Position numbers and translations under genes: made by a program. The notes under the pieces are model-generated. The model searched no databases. It saw only the letters and a list, made by a program, of their open reading frames with translations, and was not told where the DNA came from. DNA of 64,000 nt from Muraenolepis orangiensis (lineage: Eukaryota > Chordata > Actinopteri > Gadiformes > Muraenolepididae). Every line of letters begins with the position of its first letter. The first letter of the stretch is position 1. Positions 18,448-30,153 of the stretch are shown piece by piece. The DNA lies in assembly GCA_027704905.1 (NCBI GenBank), contig CM051019.1:21989417-22053416 (forward strand), read 5' to 3'.

Positions 18448-19696
18448 TCACTGTAATCGGAGGTAACTCTTGCAGAGTTCATGGTCCCTAATGTCTCCCC
18501 AGCCCCCGTTCCTGACGTGGGGGGCCACGCCGCCTGCCCCGTTAGCCGGCAGTCTCTTAGTGATCAGGAGCTTCTTGGGGAACAGCTGGTTGGAGCTGCT
18601 CTGCAGGATGTTGTCTATTTTGGTCTTCTGGTTGGCGGGCATGCAGGCGGTCTTCTTGTGGTGCATGCCGCAGTCACCGGCGTGGAAGATGCGCGGGGCC
18701 TCGCTCACCATCACCTTCCAGTAGGCGGGCAGGCACGCCACCGTCAGGTGCTGCAGGGACCAGTCCCAGTTGTAGTCGTCGTAGGTGCAGAAGGTGTCGC
18801 TGCAGCGCACCAGCTTCTGGTATGCGGCCCGGTTCAGCGCCATGCCCATGTTGTGCTCAGTGGACTTCCACACCTTCACCTCCACCTTGTTGGCCTTGCC
18901 GGAGTAACCCACGTGGCTGTAGGTGCCCAGCGAGAGGACGTCGCAGTCCGAGTACTGCTGCCCCTGCAGCTCCGACATCAGCCTCAGGACGTGCAGGAAG
19001 TCCGGCGCCAGGTAGTGGTCATCTTCGATGAGCAGGACCGTGCCCCCGTGGTTCTTCAGGGAACGGACCCGGTCCCACACAAAGTGCAGCTTCCACCACC
19101 AGTGGTGCTTGGTCTGGGAGAACTTGGCCTCGCGGTAGTGGCCGAACGCGTCGGGGTACTCTGCGTTGATGCAGCCCAGCTTCAGGGCGTCCGTCTTGGC
19201 GATGTCTCTGGGGCAGTCCCGCGGGTCGTTGCCGGGGAACTCCTGGGGGTACAGCTGGATGCTGAAGGGGAAGAAGATCTGGAGGACCTGGCAGAAGTCC
19301 ACCGAGGCCACCGCCTGGTTGATCTCCGGGGACCAGAAGTCATGGCTGAATATCAGCAGTATCTTCTCCACGCCCTCGGCCTTGCGCAAACTGTCAATCA
19401 AGAGCTTGAGGTATTCCGGCCGGTTGTGGACCTGGACCACCACAACCGGGTCGTTATTTAGCCGTATTGCTTTAAACTTCTCCTCGTTTCTTATTGTCTG
19501 GTCGAAGTTGAGCTGGAAGACGATGCCGCGGTAAACCATGGTGGTGTTGTCCACGTCTGGCCGGGAGACTTTCCCTTTGTCCTTGTCCACATGACTCTCA
19601 TTGGCTTTTATGACAGGATGAGCAGGCACGGGCTGGCGGCTGACGGTGGGTGTGGCCTGTGGCGGGTGATTATTGTTGTTGATGCTAACGCTAATG

Positions 19697-19728
<32 letters not shown>

Positions 19729-19923
19729 GCTACTGCTGCTGCTGCTGCTGCTACTTCTCCGAGCAGCCTCCGCGTCCTTGGGGATCGATCCAGTGTCGTC
19801 CTCATTGCTGCTGCTGCTGTCGGTGGCTTTCTTCTGTCTCCCGCTGCTCCAGAAAGCCAGGCCACAGACGACCACCACCACCGTCAGGATCACCACCTTC
19901 CTCTTGTAGATTCTGAATCTCAT
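18448..19923 (-). CDS. mgat2: Alpha-1,6-mannosyl-glycoprotein 2-beta-N-acetylglucosaminyltransferase (GnT-II)
   Basis: The enzyme transfers GlcNAc to the alpha-1,6 mannose of the N-glycan core in the medial Golgi and commits chains to complex type. The single uninterrupted 491-codon frame matches the intronless vertebrate coding region. Visible features: the conserved N terminus MRFRIYKRK, a transmembrane anchor at about residues 10-25 (type II), a stem with polySer (about residues 54-75) and two Asn-X-Ser/Thr sites (NESH, NTTM), then the conserved catalytic domain with VQVHNRPEYL, FSHDFW, DPRDCPRD, the metal-binding acidic motif LIEDDHYLAPD, KHHWWWKLHFVW, STEHNMG, YDDYNWDW and the C terminus GGWGDIRDHELCKSY. 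It is about 44 residues longer than human (447 aa), mostly from the stem repeat. The start is fixed by the conserved N terminus. It is convergent with ctsb and divergent from rps29. Confidence 0.97.
19690..19752. repeat. Trinucleotide repeat encoding the mgat2 polyserine stem
   Basis: (CTA)n followed by (CTG)n on the + strand reads as AGT/AGC serine codons on the minus strand. It lies in the stem between anchor and catalytic domain, where length change should be tolerated. Confidence 0.85.
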
Positions 19924-19935
19924 GGTAGGCAGTGA

Positions 19936-21276
19936 GCCTCTCGCCGGTGCGGGGACAAAGACCGGTTGGACTTGGTTTTTAAATACAAAGTAAGACTCTC
20001 AGTGGAGAACGGTGAGCTTCGGCCAAGGAGGGCTCCTTTAGATGCTTAGTGGTGGCAATGAGAACTGTGGGAATATGAACATGGACTTATCTGGAACATG
20101 GTGGTTCCAGGTGGGTGCTCCATAAGGCATGCTGGTTTCTGGGTGGCAGCAGGTTAGCAGACTGCGTGAACCCACTGAAACACATTCAAAAACGCAATTA
20201 TTAGCTACATCACGGGTGAGCAAAATAAACTTAACATGTCAAGAAGCATTTGGGGTACAGAGGCAAGGTATCAACCGTCCTAACCCGCCTCTTGACGGCT
20301 CTGTACTACAGCCAAACAGGTCGTCATCATAAACACCCCAGACTTCTTCAGCCCATGTCTAGATGGAGACCCGTCAGCCCCGGACTGATGGATCAACGGG
20401 CAGTAACACAGTGGGGTCGGTCGGTACTGACAGAAGGCTTCTCACGGTGCGTTCAGTGAATCCAACCCAAGCTTCCTATAAACAAGCACCACTATGCTCG
20501 GATCGAACATGCAATACAATGCAAAGTGTGCATTAGCGGTGGTTGGTGGATCACTTTGAGGCCCATAATGGATGGCTGCAACATCAAGTGGGGAAATTAA
20601 TTGTTTTTAATGTCCATACAACAGTTCTGCTCGACGTCAGCCCCCAGAAACACAACGACTGCGTTCGACTGCGGAATCCATCAGCCAGTAGATCGGTTCT
20701 GTTTCACCAGCTCAACTGTCGTGTTTACTTTAAAAAGCCACAAAAGGAACATGCAGACCAATCCGACCAGAAGACAGGAAGACATCCAACAATACAACAC
20801 AACGAGAGCGTTGTTCGAGCCCCCCCGCACACGCACACACACACACACACACACATACACACATACACACATACACACACACACACACACAGTGAAGCCC
20901 CAACAAATGCTCATTCAATCATAACTAGTATTATATTATGATCAGTATTCACCTCAACCCGCAGTAGGAGGCTGGTCAGTCGGGTTAAGGTGAGGTTCCC
21001 ATGGCCTCTCCTCGATCCTCTCCTCGGTCCTCTCAGCGCGTCAGAGAATAACAAACACGGAACCGCCTGCTGCCTCTGGCCCACAATGCACCGCGACACC
21101 CCGCTCACACACCACAGCGTCTGTCGAACACAACAGTGTAGAAATGTACAATTTGTACATAATAATATTACATTTTTTAAAACAAATATTGCATGTGTAA
21201 TGCAATAAATTCTATTTTTTTTAGGAAATGTAGTAGTATACCACAGTATAGTAATAATAATTAATAATTAATAATG

Positions 21277-21323
<47 letters not shown>

Positions 21324-21480
21324 TAATAAGACATTATTAATATCATTATTATTATTATTATTATAATAGAAAAAACATATAATAAATAAAAAATATAATT
21401 AAGTATATGCTCATACACATTATTTTTCAAGTCATTTTTAATGTTTGACGCAATCAATAACAATTAAAACAGTCGCCTTT
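19936..21480. other. Intergenic region upstream of mgat2, no gene seen
   Basis: It probably contains the mgat2 5' UTR and promoter (no clear TSS motif seen). A (CA)n array with CATA interruptions lies at 20826-20892 and an (AAT/ATT)n array at 21236-21375. No exon-like homology was recognised. Confidence 0.5.
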
Positions 21481-21635
21481 TGAAGCCATAGGCCTAAAAA
21501 CAATCCATTTAATTGAATAATCTATTTGAAACATGTTACACGGCATAAGATCGCCTCACTTGTTTACCGCTGTCCTAATGTTACAAAGGCAACGGGGCCC
21601 TCTAGAGGCGGCGGGTGGTACTGCAGCGCGTATAG

Positions 21636-22936
<1,301 letters not shown>

Positions 22937-23013
22937 ACGCAGAAGGCGGAGATCCCTCGCCAGGGGTCACAGGATCTGAAGAGCAAGCGGAGATGGAATG
23001 ATTCGGTTCTGAA

Positions 23014-23019
23014 AATAAA
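23014..23019 (+). terminator. rps29: rps29 polyadenylation signal
   Basis: AATAAA lies 78 bp after the TGA, followed by a T/GT-rich stretch, giving a short 3' UTR as is typical of ribosomal protein mRNAs. Confidence 0.75.
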
Positions 23020-23039
23020 TGTTCTTTTGTCCTAACCAC

Positions 23040-23887
23040 CTGCTCAGTGTTTATTTTTGATGCCACATTTTGTTCATTACGTATGCAGGTCTATCACGTC
23101 ACTTTAAATATTAATTTTAATTTGACTTGTTTCATATTGTTGGCTTAACTCAAATTGTAGAAGTTTCTGCTATAGCCCTTAATATTAATTGAAGCCTGAA
23201 ACTTTCAGGAAAACTTTTGGAAAGCAGTTGATGCGCTCAAGACGGCATGTTTTTGAAGTGTATGGTCACTTGGCTTTACTTCATCTTGAACCCTTAACGG
23301 TCTCCTGGTAAACTGAGTGCACCTGAACTGGGCGAGGACGTTTAAACCAAGCTGATGGTAAACCTTGTTTTACTTGGACATTTATAAAGGGGCAGAATTG
23401 ATAATTCGGATCATTCATATAAAAGCACTAGTCAAGTACATAGTGGCGATGGTTTGATGTACATATTTTAGAGAGTTGGGTGTTAGGCTGTTCTTAGGAT
23501 ATGTATACGCTATACTAGTCTTAAGTACTTTAGGTATTCAATACAATCTGGATTGGATGAGTTGTGGCGGGACAATCAGGTGTGCTATTTTTTTTTTTTC
23601 ATGTTTTATTTTCAAACTTAAAAAATTTCCAAACTTAAAACACGTGAAGAGTTAACTAATCTAGATCTGTACGAGAGCAAGCTTTGTGGTCCCTATTGTG
23701 CACCCATGGTAGATGCTGCCTAGTGTATCAACAGCAAATGTCATTTAAGGGTTCCTGGATCAAGATACATCAATGTGATTTACAGATCTTGAAACTCATT
23801 TGAACACTTGACAAAGCTTTATACTGGTGGTCATTCCCTACTGTGGGGGGGGGGGGGGAACTAATCTAAATGTCCCAGCTGCATATT
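23040..23887. other. Gap between convergent rps29 and MADF-BESS genes
   Basis: No gene is seen. It contains a T run near 23590, a minus-strand AATAAA (TTTATT at 23605-23610) that could end the MADF-BESS transcript, and a poly(G) run at 23846-23859. Confidence 0.55.
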
Positions 23888-26394
23888 TTAACTTTGAGCG
23901 AAGTCGTCCAGCTCTTCCAAGTCCATCTCGTACATCAGGTCGTTAAGGCGCTTCTTGAAGATGACGCAGCGTCGTCGGGAGAGTCCACGCATAAAGTCGG
24001 CCACCGTCTGTGTGTAGCGGTCACACGCGTCCCCCGGCTTGGGCCGCTCCGTGTGCGGGTCGGGCTCGGAGCGCTTCACGTCGTCGGCCGTATTATCGGT
24101 ACGGACCGTTTTCCTCTTACGAGTGAGCTGCCGTTTGAACCCACGAGTAGGCGGACTAGATTCATCCAACTGGTCGCACTCCTCGGCCTCAATGGGCATC
24201 GCCTCGGAGGACTGTTCCATGTCTGTGACGGCTCCGGAGTCGTGGAGATGATGGTCGTCTTCAGGCTTAGGCCTTCTCTTTGCCTTTAGAGAAGATGAGA
24301 CGCAGACCTTGTAATTCATAAAAACAAAAATATAACATTGGAATAAACTCGATATCAATATCTAAAATAGAATAGAAAGATGTACAATATACTAGCTAAT
24401 GTAACACTGTTGATGTGGGTGTGCAAAAGTAACAAAAGGCAAGTATGAACGGTGAAATAGTATACCAATGTAAATATCCATGTATTTAAACAGATGAGGG
24501 CAGTACAGTATTAAGACCGAGACATGAGGGCAGTCCTAGTAGAAGGGTTAAGTGTTAAGGCTGATGACTTCAGCTCATGATGCAACGGTCCTCTTTGGCA
24601 CGGAAGTACCTGAGGGCCATAGAAACACTTTTATCCAAAGGCAAGTTAGAGATTAGTATTTTGCAAATTGAGTCATGCACTGGCACTGATGGACGCCTTA
24701 TGAGCCCTGGGAAATCCCTTCATGGAGGATAGTGGGTACCTGCTGGACCTAAATGTATCAATCGCTATGCCCCCAGATGTGGTAGATAATATAAGAGAGG
24801 TGAAGGACATTGGAATGAAGAGATACACAACATGCATCCATATAATATTACACATTAAAATGCTACGTTTGTTGCATGCGGTTTTTAAAATTCAATATGC
24901 ATATTATACCCATAGTTATGGTAAGGGGAAAACTATAGCTTTTCTGGCCTTGAAACCTATTTAATTGGATTCCTTGACCCCAAAAAATGTACACTTTGAA
25001 GTCACCAATTTTGTCATTATAGATATAACACATAGTACAATAAATCTAGTGCCAATACACTAGATCCTACTGGTGCCAATACACTAGATCCTACTGGTGC
25101 CAATACACTAGATCCTACTAGTGCCAATACACTAGATCCTACTGGTGCCAATACACTAGATCCTACTAGTGCCAATACACTAGATCCTACTGGTGCCAAT
25201 ACACTAGATCCTACTGGTGCCAATACACTAGATCCTACTAGTGCCAATACACTAGATCCTACTAGTGCCAATACACTAGTATTGGCACTACCAGTAGAAC
25301 TGTATTACCAGCCGCCATTATTTTGAAGAAAATGCATACCTATCCAACTTGTGTGTTTTGGATAACATTGGATAACATTATTTTTCCTACGGGCCTAAGG
25401 TACCGTTCCATGCCTTTGCGTCATGAACTGAAGTCCAAAGTCACTTTTACTACCAAGCCAAACTACCATAGGCATAGTTTTCAGTCACGTGACTGGAGCA
25501 TCGTTCAGAACCGCAGCACAGGCCTGTCAATTCACTATTAACATTAACTATTAACATCACATTTTGTGGAGCGCTACGCTAAAAATGAACTGATTTTAAA
25601 ACAAACCTAATATAATTCTGATTTTTGTGCAACTATTAGTATTGGAACTATGTTAGACTCGATGCAGCAACATATTTCATATTACATTTATCTTGTTGAT
25701 ACAACTGCATACCCCTGCTCACTACCTGTTACTTATGTGTATACTTTGTGTGTGTATAAATATATATATGTATATATATGACTGTAATGTGTGTGTATAT
25801 ATATATATACACACACCTTTAATTCTGCACATATCTCACACCTACTCTATAAGTAATTTTCTACCTGGATTTTAGTAGTAGTTTTTTAGAAGACTGTACA
25901 TTCTATATTACTATGCACTTTACTGTAACAGTAGCACTCTGGTTAGATGGACCCTTTACGGCGGGAGGATGGGGAACGTAACGCGAACGTAACGGGAACG
26001 TAACGCGTATGTACGCAAACAACAACGCGCGTCACCCCACCTCGCGTCACCTTACCTCGCTTGGGTTGGTGATCGCGCGGTGCGTGACGTGCTCGTTGAG
26101 CCAGGACAGCTTGTTGTGGATGACGTGGACGGCGACCGCCGCGTCGGCCGCCTCGGGCCCCCCCGCGGGGGGGCCCCCTTTGGTCGTCCTCAGCCTCTTC
26201 TTCAGCCGCACGAACTTGTCGCGTAGCGCCTTCCAGCGCCTCATGCACATGGACGGGTCCTCGTCCAGCGCGTCGCCGATCCCCCTCCACGTCACCGTGG
26301 TGGCCTTGCTGTTCTTACGGGACGGACACGCGTTGTCGTACAGGCGGCGGTGTTTGCGCACCTCCGCGGCGAGCCGCTCGTCGAACTCGTCCAT
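23888..26394 (-). CDS. MADF-BESS domain protein, probable DNA-binding regulator
   Basis: Two exons on the minus strand, 26394-26056 and 24283-23888, are joined in phase 0 by GAG/GTAAGG and a pyrimidine-rich acceptor ending tctaaag, giving 244 residues. Exon 1 is a MADF (Myb/SANT-like) domain: an acidic start (MDEFDERLAAEVRKHRRLYD), the central W of TVTWRGIGDAL, and CMRRWKALRDKFVRLKKRL. Exon 2 has a basic patch (FKRQLTRKRK) and a C-terminal BESS-like motif, with VADFMRGLSRRR and FKKRLNDLMYEMDLEELDD. MADF binds DNA and BESS mediates protein contacts in known family members. An alternative exon 2 acceptor (ttacaag) would add eight in-frame residues. The ortholog is not recognised. An inverted CCAAT box at 26501-26508 suits a promoter. 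The intron holds a minisatellite, an exact CLEAR palindrome and a LINE tail. PIF/Harbinger transposons can also encode MADF partners, so a transposon origin is possible. Confidence 0.82.
24610..24655 (-). repeat. Short L2-like tail fragment
   Basis: acttttatccaaaggcaagt resembles the reverse complement of the LINE/SINE terminal word ctttggataaaag. It lies in the intron of the MADF-BESS gene. Confidence 0.4.
25042..25289. repeat. 24-bp minisatellite ending in a hairpin
   Basis: About ten copies of a 24-bp unit containing gtgccaatacactagatcc. It ends at 25264-25289 with 11-nt inverted arms (agtgccaatac and its complement) around a 4-nt loop. Intronic in the MADF-BESS gene. Confidence 0.9.
25484..25493. 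promoter_or_regulatory. Exact CLEAR palindrome GTCACGTGAC
   Basis: A full match to the CLEAR/TFEB consensus, extended to the 14-bp palindrome CAGTCACGTGACTG. It lies in the MADF-BESS intron, about 900 bp from its start codon. A chance or non-MiT E-box role is equally possible. Confidence 0.35.
25690..25945 (+). repeat. L2/jockey-like LINE 3' UTR fragment
   Basis: It shares gatacaactgcatacccctg, cacatatctcacacctactc and gcactctggttagatg with the 3' part of the LINE fragment at 60478-61480, so it is a 5'-truncated relative lacking coding sequence. Confidence 0.7.
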
Positions 26395-26700
26395 TTTCTC
26401 TCCTCTCTCTCTCTCTATCGTTCGTTTGCGTATAATCTTCTCGCAGGTTTTGGTGCGTCAAGCTCCGCGACGCTAACACGACCGGATATCCACCCCCGCT
26501 AAGCCAATCAGCGACAGCGTTTTAGCTGACGCACAGGACCGCCGACGCCGCGCAAGGCGACGTTCACTAGACGCCGTCTCAAACGTGCGAAGACGATTAT
26601 GAGACGCGTTAGGTGTTGAAATGGGGACTATATCAAATATAACAACTATATCCAAACAATCAGGTCAAACGACTTTATTAAATCATCTGTGGTCGAATCG

Positions 26701-26748
26701 TGTGTGTGTGTGTGTGTGTGTGCTCTGTGTGTGTGTGCTCTGTGTGTG
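26701..26748. repeat. (GT)n microsatellite with CTC interruptions
   Basis: GT array interrupted by two gtgctct units, upstream of the MADF-BESS gene. Confidence 0.85.
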
Positions 26749-26990
26749 TAGGTTCTATATATTACAGGCGATATGCCCAGTTGACTTTCAGGTATTGCTT
26801 ATTGTAAAACATGTTTTCTATTTGCAAAATCATTATATTTATTTTAATTATTTGCTTATATGGCTACTCAGCCTATCTAAGGTTAGGCCCAATATTCAAG
26901 ATTTTGCAATGAAAAGTACAATGAAATGCTTCCTCCCTATAACCACCTGCAGTATGAATTTTCTGAAACACTGCACTATAAAATAAAACC

Positions 26991-27345
26991 ATCCATCCAT
27001 CCATCTTCTCCCGCTTATCCGAAATCGGGTCGCGGAGGTAGCAGCTCCAGCAGGGGACTCCAAACTTCCCTCTCCCTGGCAACATCGACCAGCTCTGACT
27101 GGGGGATCCCGAGGCGTTCCCAGGCCAGAGTGGAGATGTAATCACCCCACCTGTACCTCGGTCTGCCCCGTGGTCTCTTCCCAGTTGGATGTGCCTGGAA
27201 AACCTCCCTCGGGAGGCGACCAGGAAGCATCCTTACTAGATGAACCACCTCAACTGGCTCCTTTCTACGCGAAGGAGCAGCGGCTCTACTCCGAGTCTCT
27301 CACGAGTGACTGAGCTTCTCACCCTATCCCTCAGGGAGATAAAAT
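26991..27345 (-). mobile_element. Rex3-like RTE LINE, 3' end of ORF
   Basis: Read on the minus strand, a frame from 27248 to 27015 contains GRLPREVFQAHPTGKRPRG, RPRYRWGDYI and AWERLGIPQSEL, ending PPRPDFG. This matches the reverse-transcriptase C terminus of fish RTE/Rex3 elements. The element ends on its 3' side in (GGAT)n (tccatccatccat on +), the usual tail. The 5' part is missing (truncated near 27345), with no RT core. Confidence 0.85.
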
Positions 27346-27414
27346 AAAACAATTTAAATAAAAAATAAAATAAAAATACAACAATAAAAATAACAATCAA
27401 GTCTTAAATCAAGT

Positions 27415-27530
27415 TTATTGTCACTTCACAGTTTAGTATAAGTAGTATAAGTATAAGCAATGAGTGAAAATCGTATGTGCAATACCCGACGACAGTAAAA
27501 AAGTACAAAACTGTACAAAGTTAAATATAT
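27415..27530 (-). repeat. LINE 3' tail fragment (reverse)
   Basis: The stretch tataagcaatgagtgaaaat to acccgacgacagt is the reverse complement of the 3' end of the LINE fragment at 45790-46400, so both belong to one family. Confidence 0.7.
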
Positions 27531-27669
27531 ATATATATATACAGGTCCAGAGAGGACCAGAGCGGACCTCAGAGTGAGAAACCTCATAAGCGGAGGAGGA
27601 GGAAGAGGAGGTGGAGGAAGAGGAGGTGGACATGGACGTCTCTGACGAGTATTGTAATGTTAATGTTAT

Positions 27670-27810
27670 GATAGTGTCAGCACACCTAGCAGTTCAGTAG
27701 GTCACTGCCTGTGGATTTAAACTATCCTTAAACCAGGTAGTCCTTGCTGTACGGATGCTGGGGAACCGGCGACCAGACGGTAGGGGGGAGAAGAGATGGA
27801 GCCCAGGGTG
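27670..27810 (-). repeat. L2-like LINE C-terminal fragment (reverse)
   Basis: Contains gtcagcacacctagcagttc, agtccttgctgtacggatgc and ccggcgaccagacgg, the reverse complement of a LINE ORF end. Fuller copies lie at 30240-30660 and 32880-33310. Confidence 0.65.
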
Positions 27811-28191
27811 GTTAAAATCTGTTGATATAGCTGCTCATACTCCTGTATATATATATATATATATACATTTATACTTGCCATACATTTATATATGCTCACT
27901 TGTATATACATTTAGATCTATATATTTGTATCCTGCTCTCAATAATAGCATACCGCTGATCACTACGTTAAACGATCACTTACCTGTATATACATATACC
28001 TATTATTATGCTCATATCACATTTATACCTAGACTGTCTTTTAACCTGTAAATTTAAACTGTAAATTATACTATATTAGCATGCACTTTACTGCAACATT
28101 TGCACTCTGGTTAGATGCTAAATTATTTTCACTGTACTTGTGCTGTGCAATGACAATACATTTGAATCTAATCTAATCTAATCTAATATGC
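27811..28191 (+). repeat. L2/jockey-like LINE 3' UTR with TCTAA tail
   Basis: Contains gcactctggttagatgctaa, gtgctgtgcaatgacaatac and a (TCTAA)n tail ending at 28190. Same family as 60478-61480. It directly abuts the first copy of the 2.6-kb tandem unit. Confidence 0.7.
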
Positions 28192-28739
28192 ATTTTGTCT
28201 CTGTTTTCTCTATTTCTACACCAATATATCTTGTGAAGATCAACCATTTCCCTCCTGGATCAATTAGCCCTCCGTCCTGCCCGTCCACTTCACTCTGCTT
28301 CTTCAGACCGTCTGCTCGCCCCCTCCCTTAGGGGCCCCTGAGGGCCGATCTACGAGGTCACGGCTCTTCTCCATCCTGTGGCCCCAAAGTGGTGGAATGA
28401 ACTTCCCACGGATGTCAGGACTGCAGAGTCTCTGCCCATCTTCCACCGCAGGCTGAAAACTCACCTCTTCAGGAAACACCTCCTGGATCCTCCCTCCTAG
28501 CGCATCCTTGCGTCACTTTTTATACAAGATTCAAGGTTCAAGATTTTTATTTGCCATACGCATGTACAATGGAATGGACTCATTCCATTGTATATTCCAC
28601 ATATCATACTGAAGTATGATATGTGTGTAGAATTGTGCAAAATATCTTAAAAGCATTTTAAAGTGCCAGTAGTGCAGCAGCATCATGAATACAGTGCAGT
28701 ACAGTGCAGTAACTGTGATGAGTCCAGAATGTCCAGCAA

Positions 28740-28850
28740 AGTATGATAGTGTAAAGTTAATGACATGTTATGATAGTGGCACTCCTAGCCTGCTGAACGG
28801 CTAGGAGTGCCACTATCATAACATTGTCATTAACATTACACTATCATACT
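28740..28850. repeat. Long hairpin inside reverse LINE tail (copy 1)
   Basis: Arms 28740-28790 and 28799-28850 pair almost perfectly (26 uninterrupted pairs nearest the loop, then one bulge and one mismatch) around an 8-nt loop tgctgaac. A homologous hairpin lies at about 34025-34138 in copy 3. Confidence 0.85.
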
Positions 28851-29397
28851 ATCTAAGCTTGTACTAAGCTTGTAAACACTATTTACAAGATTTACTAGCG
28901 TCTGACTAAGTCGAAGCAGTGCTTGTTAGTTAATTAGATATTGTTCTATTGTTTGCCAACTTATTGTACTTCTACCTGAACTTATTGTACATCTACCTGA
29001 GCACCGGTTCAGTTCTTGGAGACTTGTTAAGAATGAAATGCACTTTTGACTTTAGGTGACGAGTTGTTCTCTTACTTTCCTTTGTTGAACGCACTATTGA
29101 AAGTCGCTTTGGACAAAAGTGTCTGCTAAATGACTAATGCAATTAAGATGTCTTCTCTTTTCTGCTGCACTACTGGCACTTTAAACGCTTTTCAATCTTT
29201 TTGCACAATTCAACCCATACATATCATGTCACTTTATTGTTTTTTTGTTCATTTTTATTGTGTATAGTATTTTTATAGTATTGTTTTAGAAATGCATACT
29301 GCGGGAGGGAATGGGGAGTAAGCATTCCATTGTACTTCTTGCAAATGGGCAAATCTTGTATCTTGTATCTTTGTAATGTGTATATATTTAGTAAGAG

Positions 29398-29411
29398 TCA
29401 CTAGATGGCAG
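29398..29411 (+). promoter_or_regulatory. CTCF-like motif, copy 1 (one mismatch)
   Basis: TCACTAGATGGCAG differs from CCASYAGRKGGCRS at the first base. Homologous exact matches lie at 31738-31751 and 43590-43603. Confidence 0.35.
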
Positions 29412-30073
29412 CAGTGCTCTACGAAAAATAAATGGCACTCGAGGAAAACAAAAGACGTCCCAACCCGACTGTGCGACGTTTCACAAAGATCTACTAAGGC
29501 GAGCTCAATTAAATTACTCCTCAAATTGAATTGAAAAACGGGGTTTAATTATTATCAGCCCCATAGGTATATAGTCCAACTTTGATTAAATTCGGTTCCT
29601 AATAGAAACAACACAATATGTTTGTACTGTATTTCCATATTATCACACACGTACAGAGCCACCGGGGATGTACACTCTTTTAATTATGCTGTACTTTTCC
29701 AATTGTTTCCATTCATGACTGTAGAAGTGCATGTGTGTTTGTGTCTGATCCAATTGAGAGACAATCAGGTCTACATTGTACAGCCATGTGCATAGACATG
29801 CATATGTAAATGTGAACACACGCACGCACGCACACGCACACACACACACACGCACGCACGCACACACGCACGCACGCACGCACGCACGCACGCACACACG
29901 CACACACGCACACACACACACACACTACGTGTATCCACAAGCATCACTTTAGGATACTGCTTCTGAAAATTGAAAATAATAGCTGTCAGTTGTTCTAATT
30001 AGATTCTTGATAGTATGCAGATGTGAATGCATGCTAGAGGGTGTGTGTGTGTTTGTGTGTGTGTGTGTTTGTG

Positions 30074-30153
<80 letters not shown>

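Noticed and set aside
18481..19461. 326-codon + strand frame opposite mgat2
   Set aside because: It is the antisense of a conserved GC-rich coding exon. No homology, and the minus-strand frame is unambiguous.
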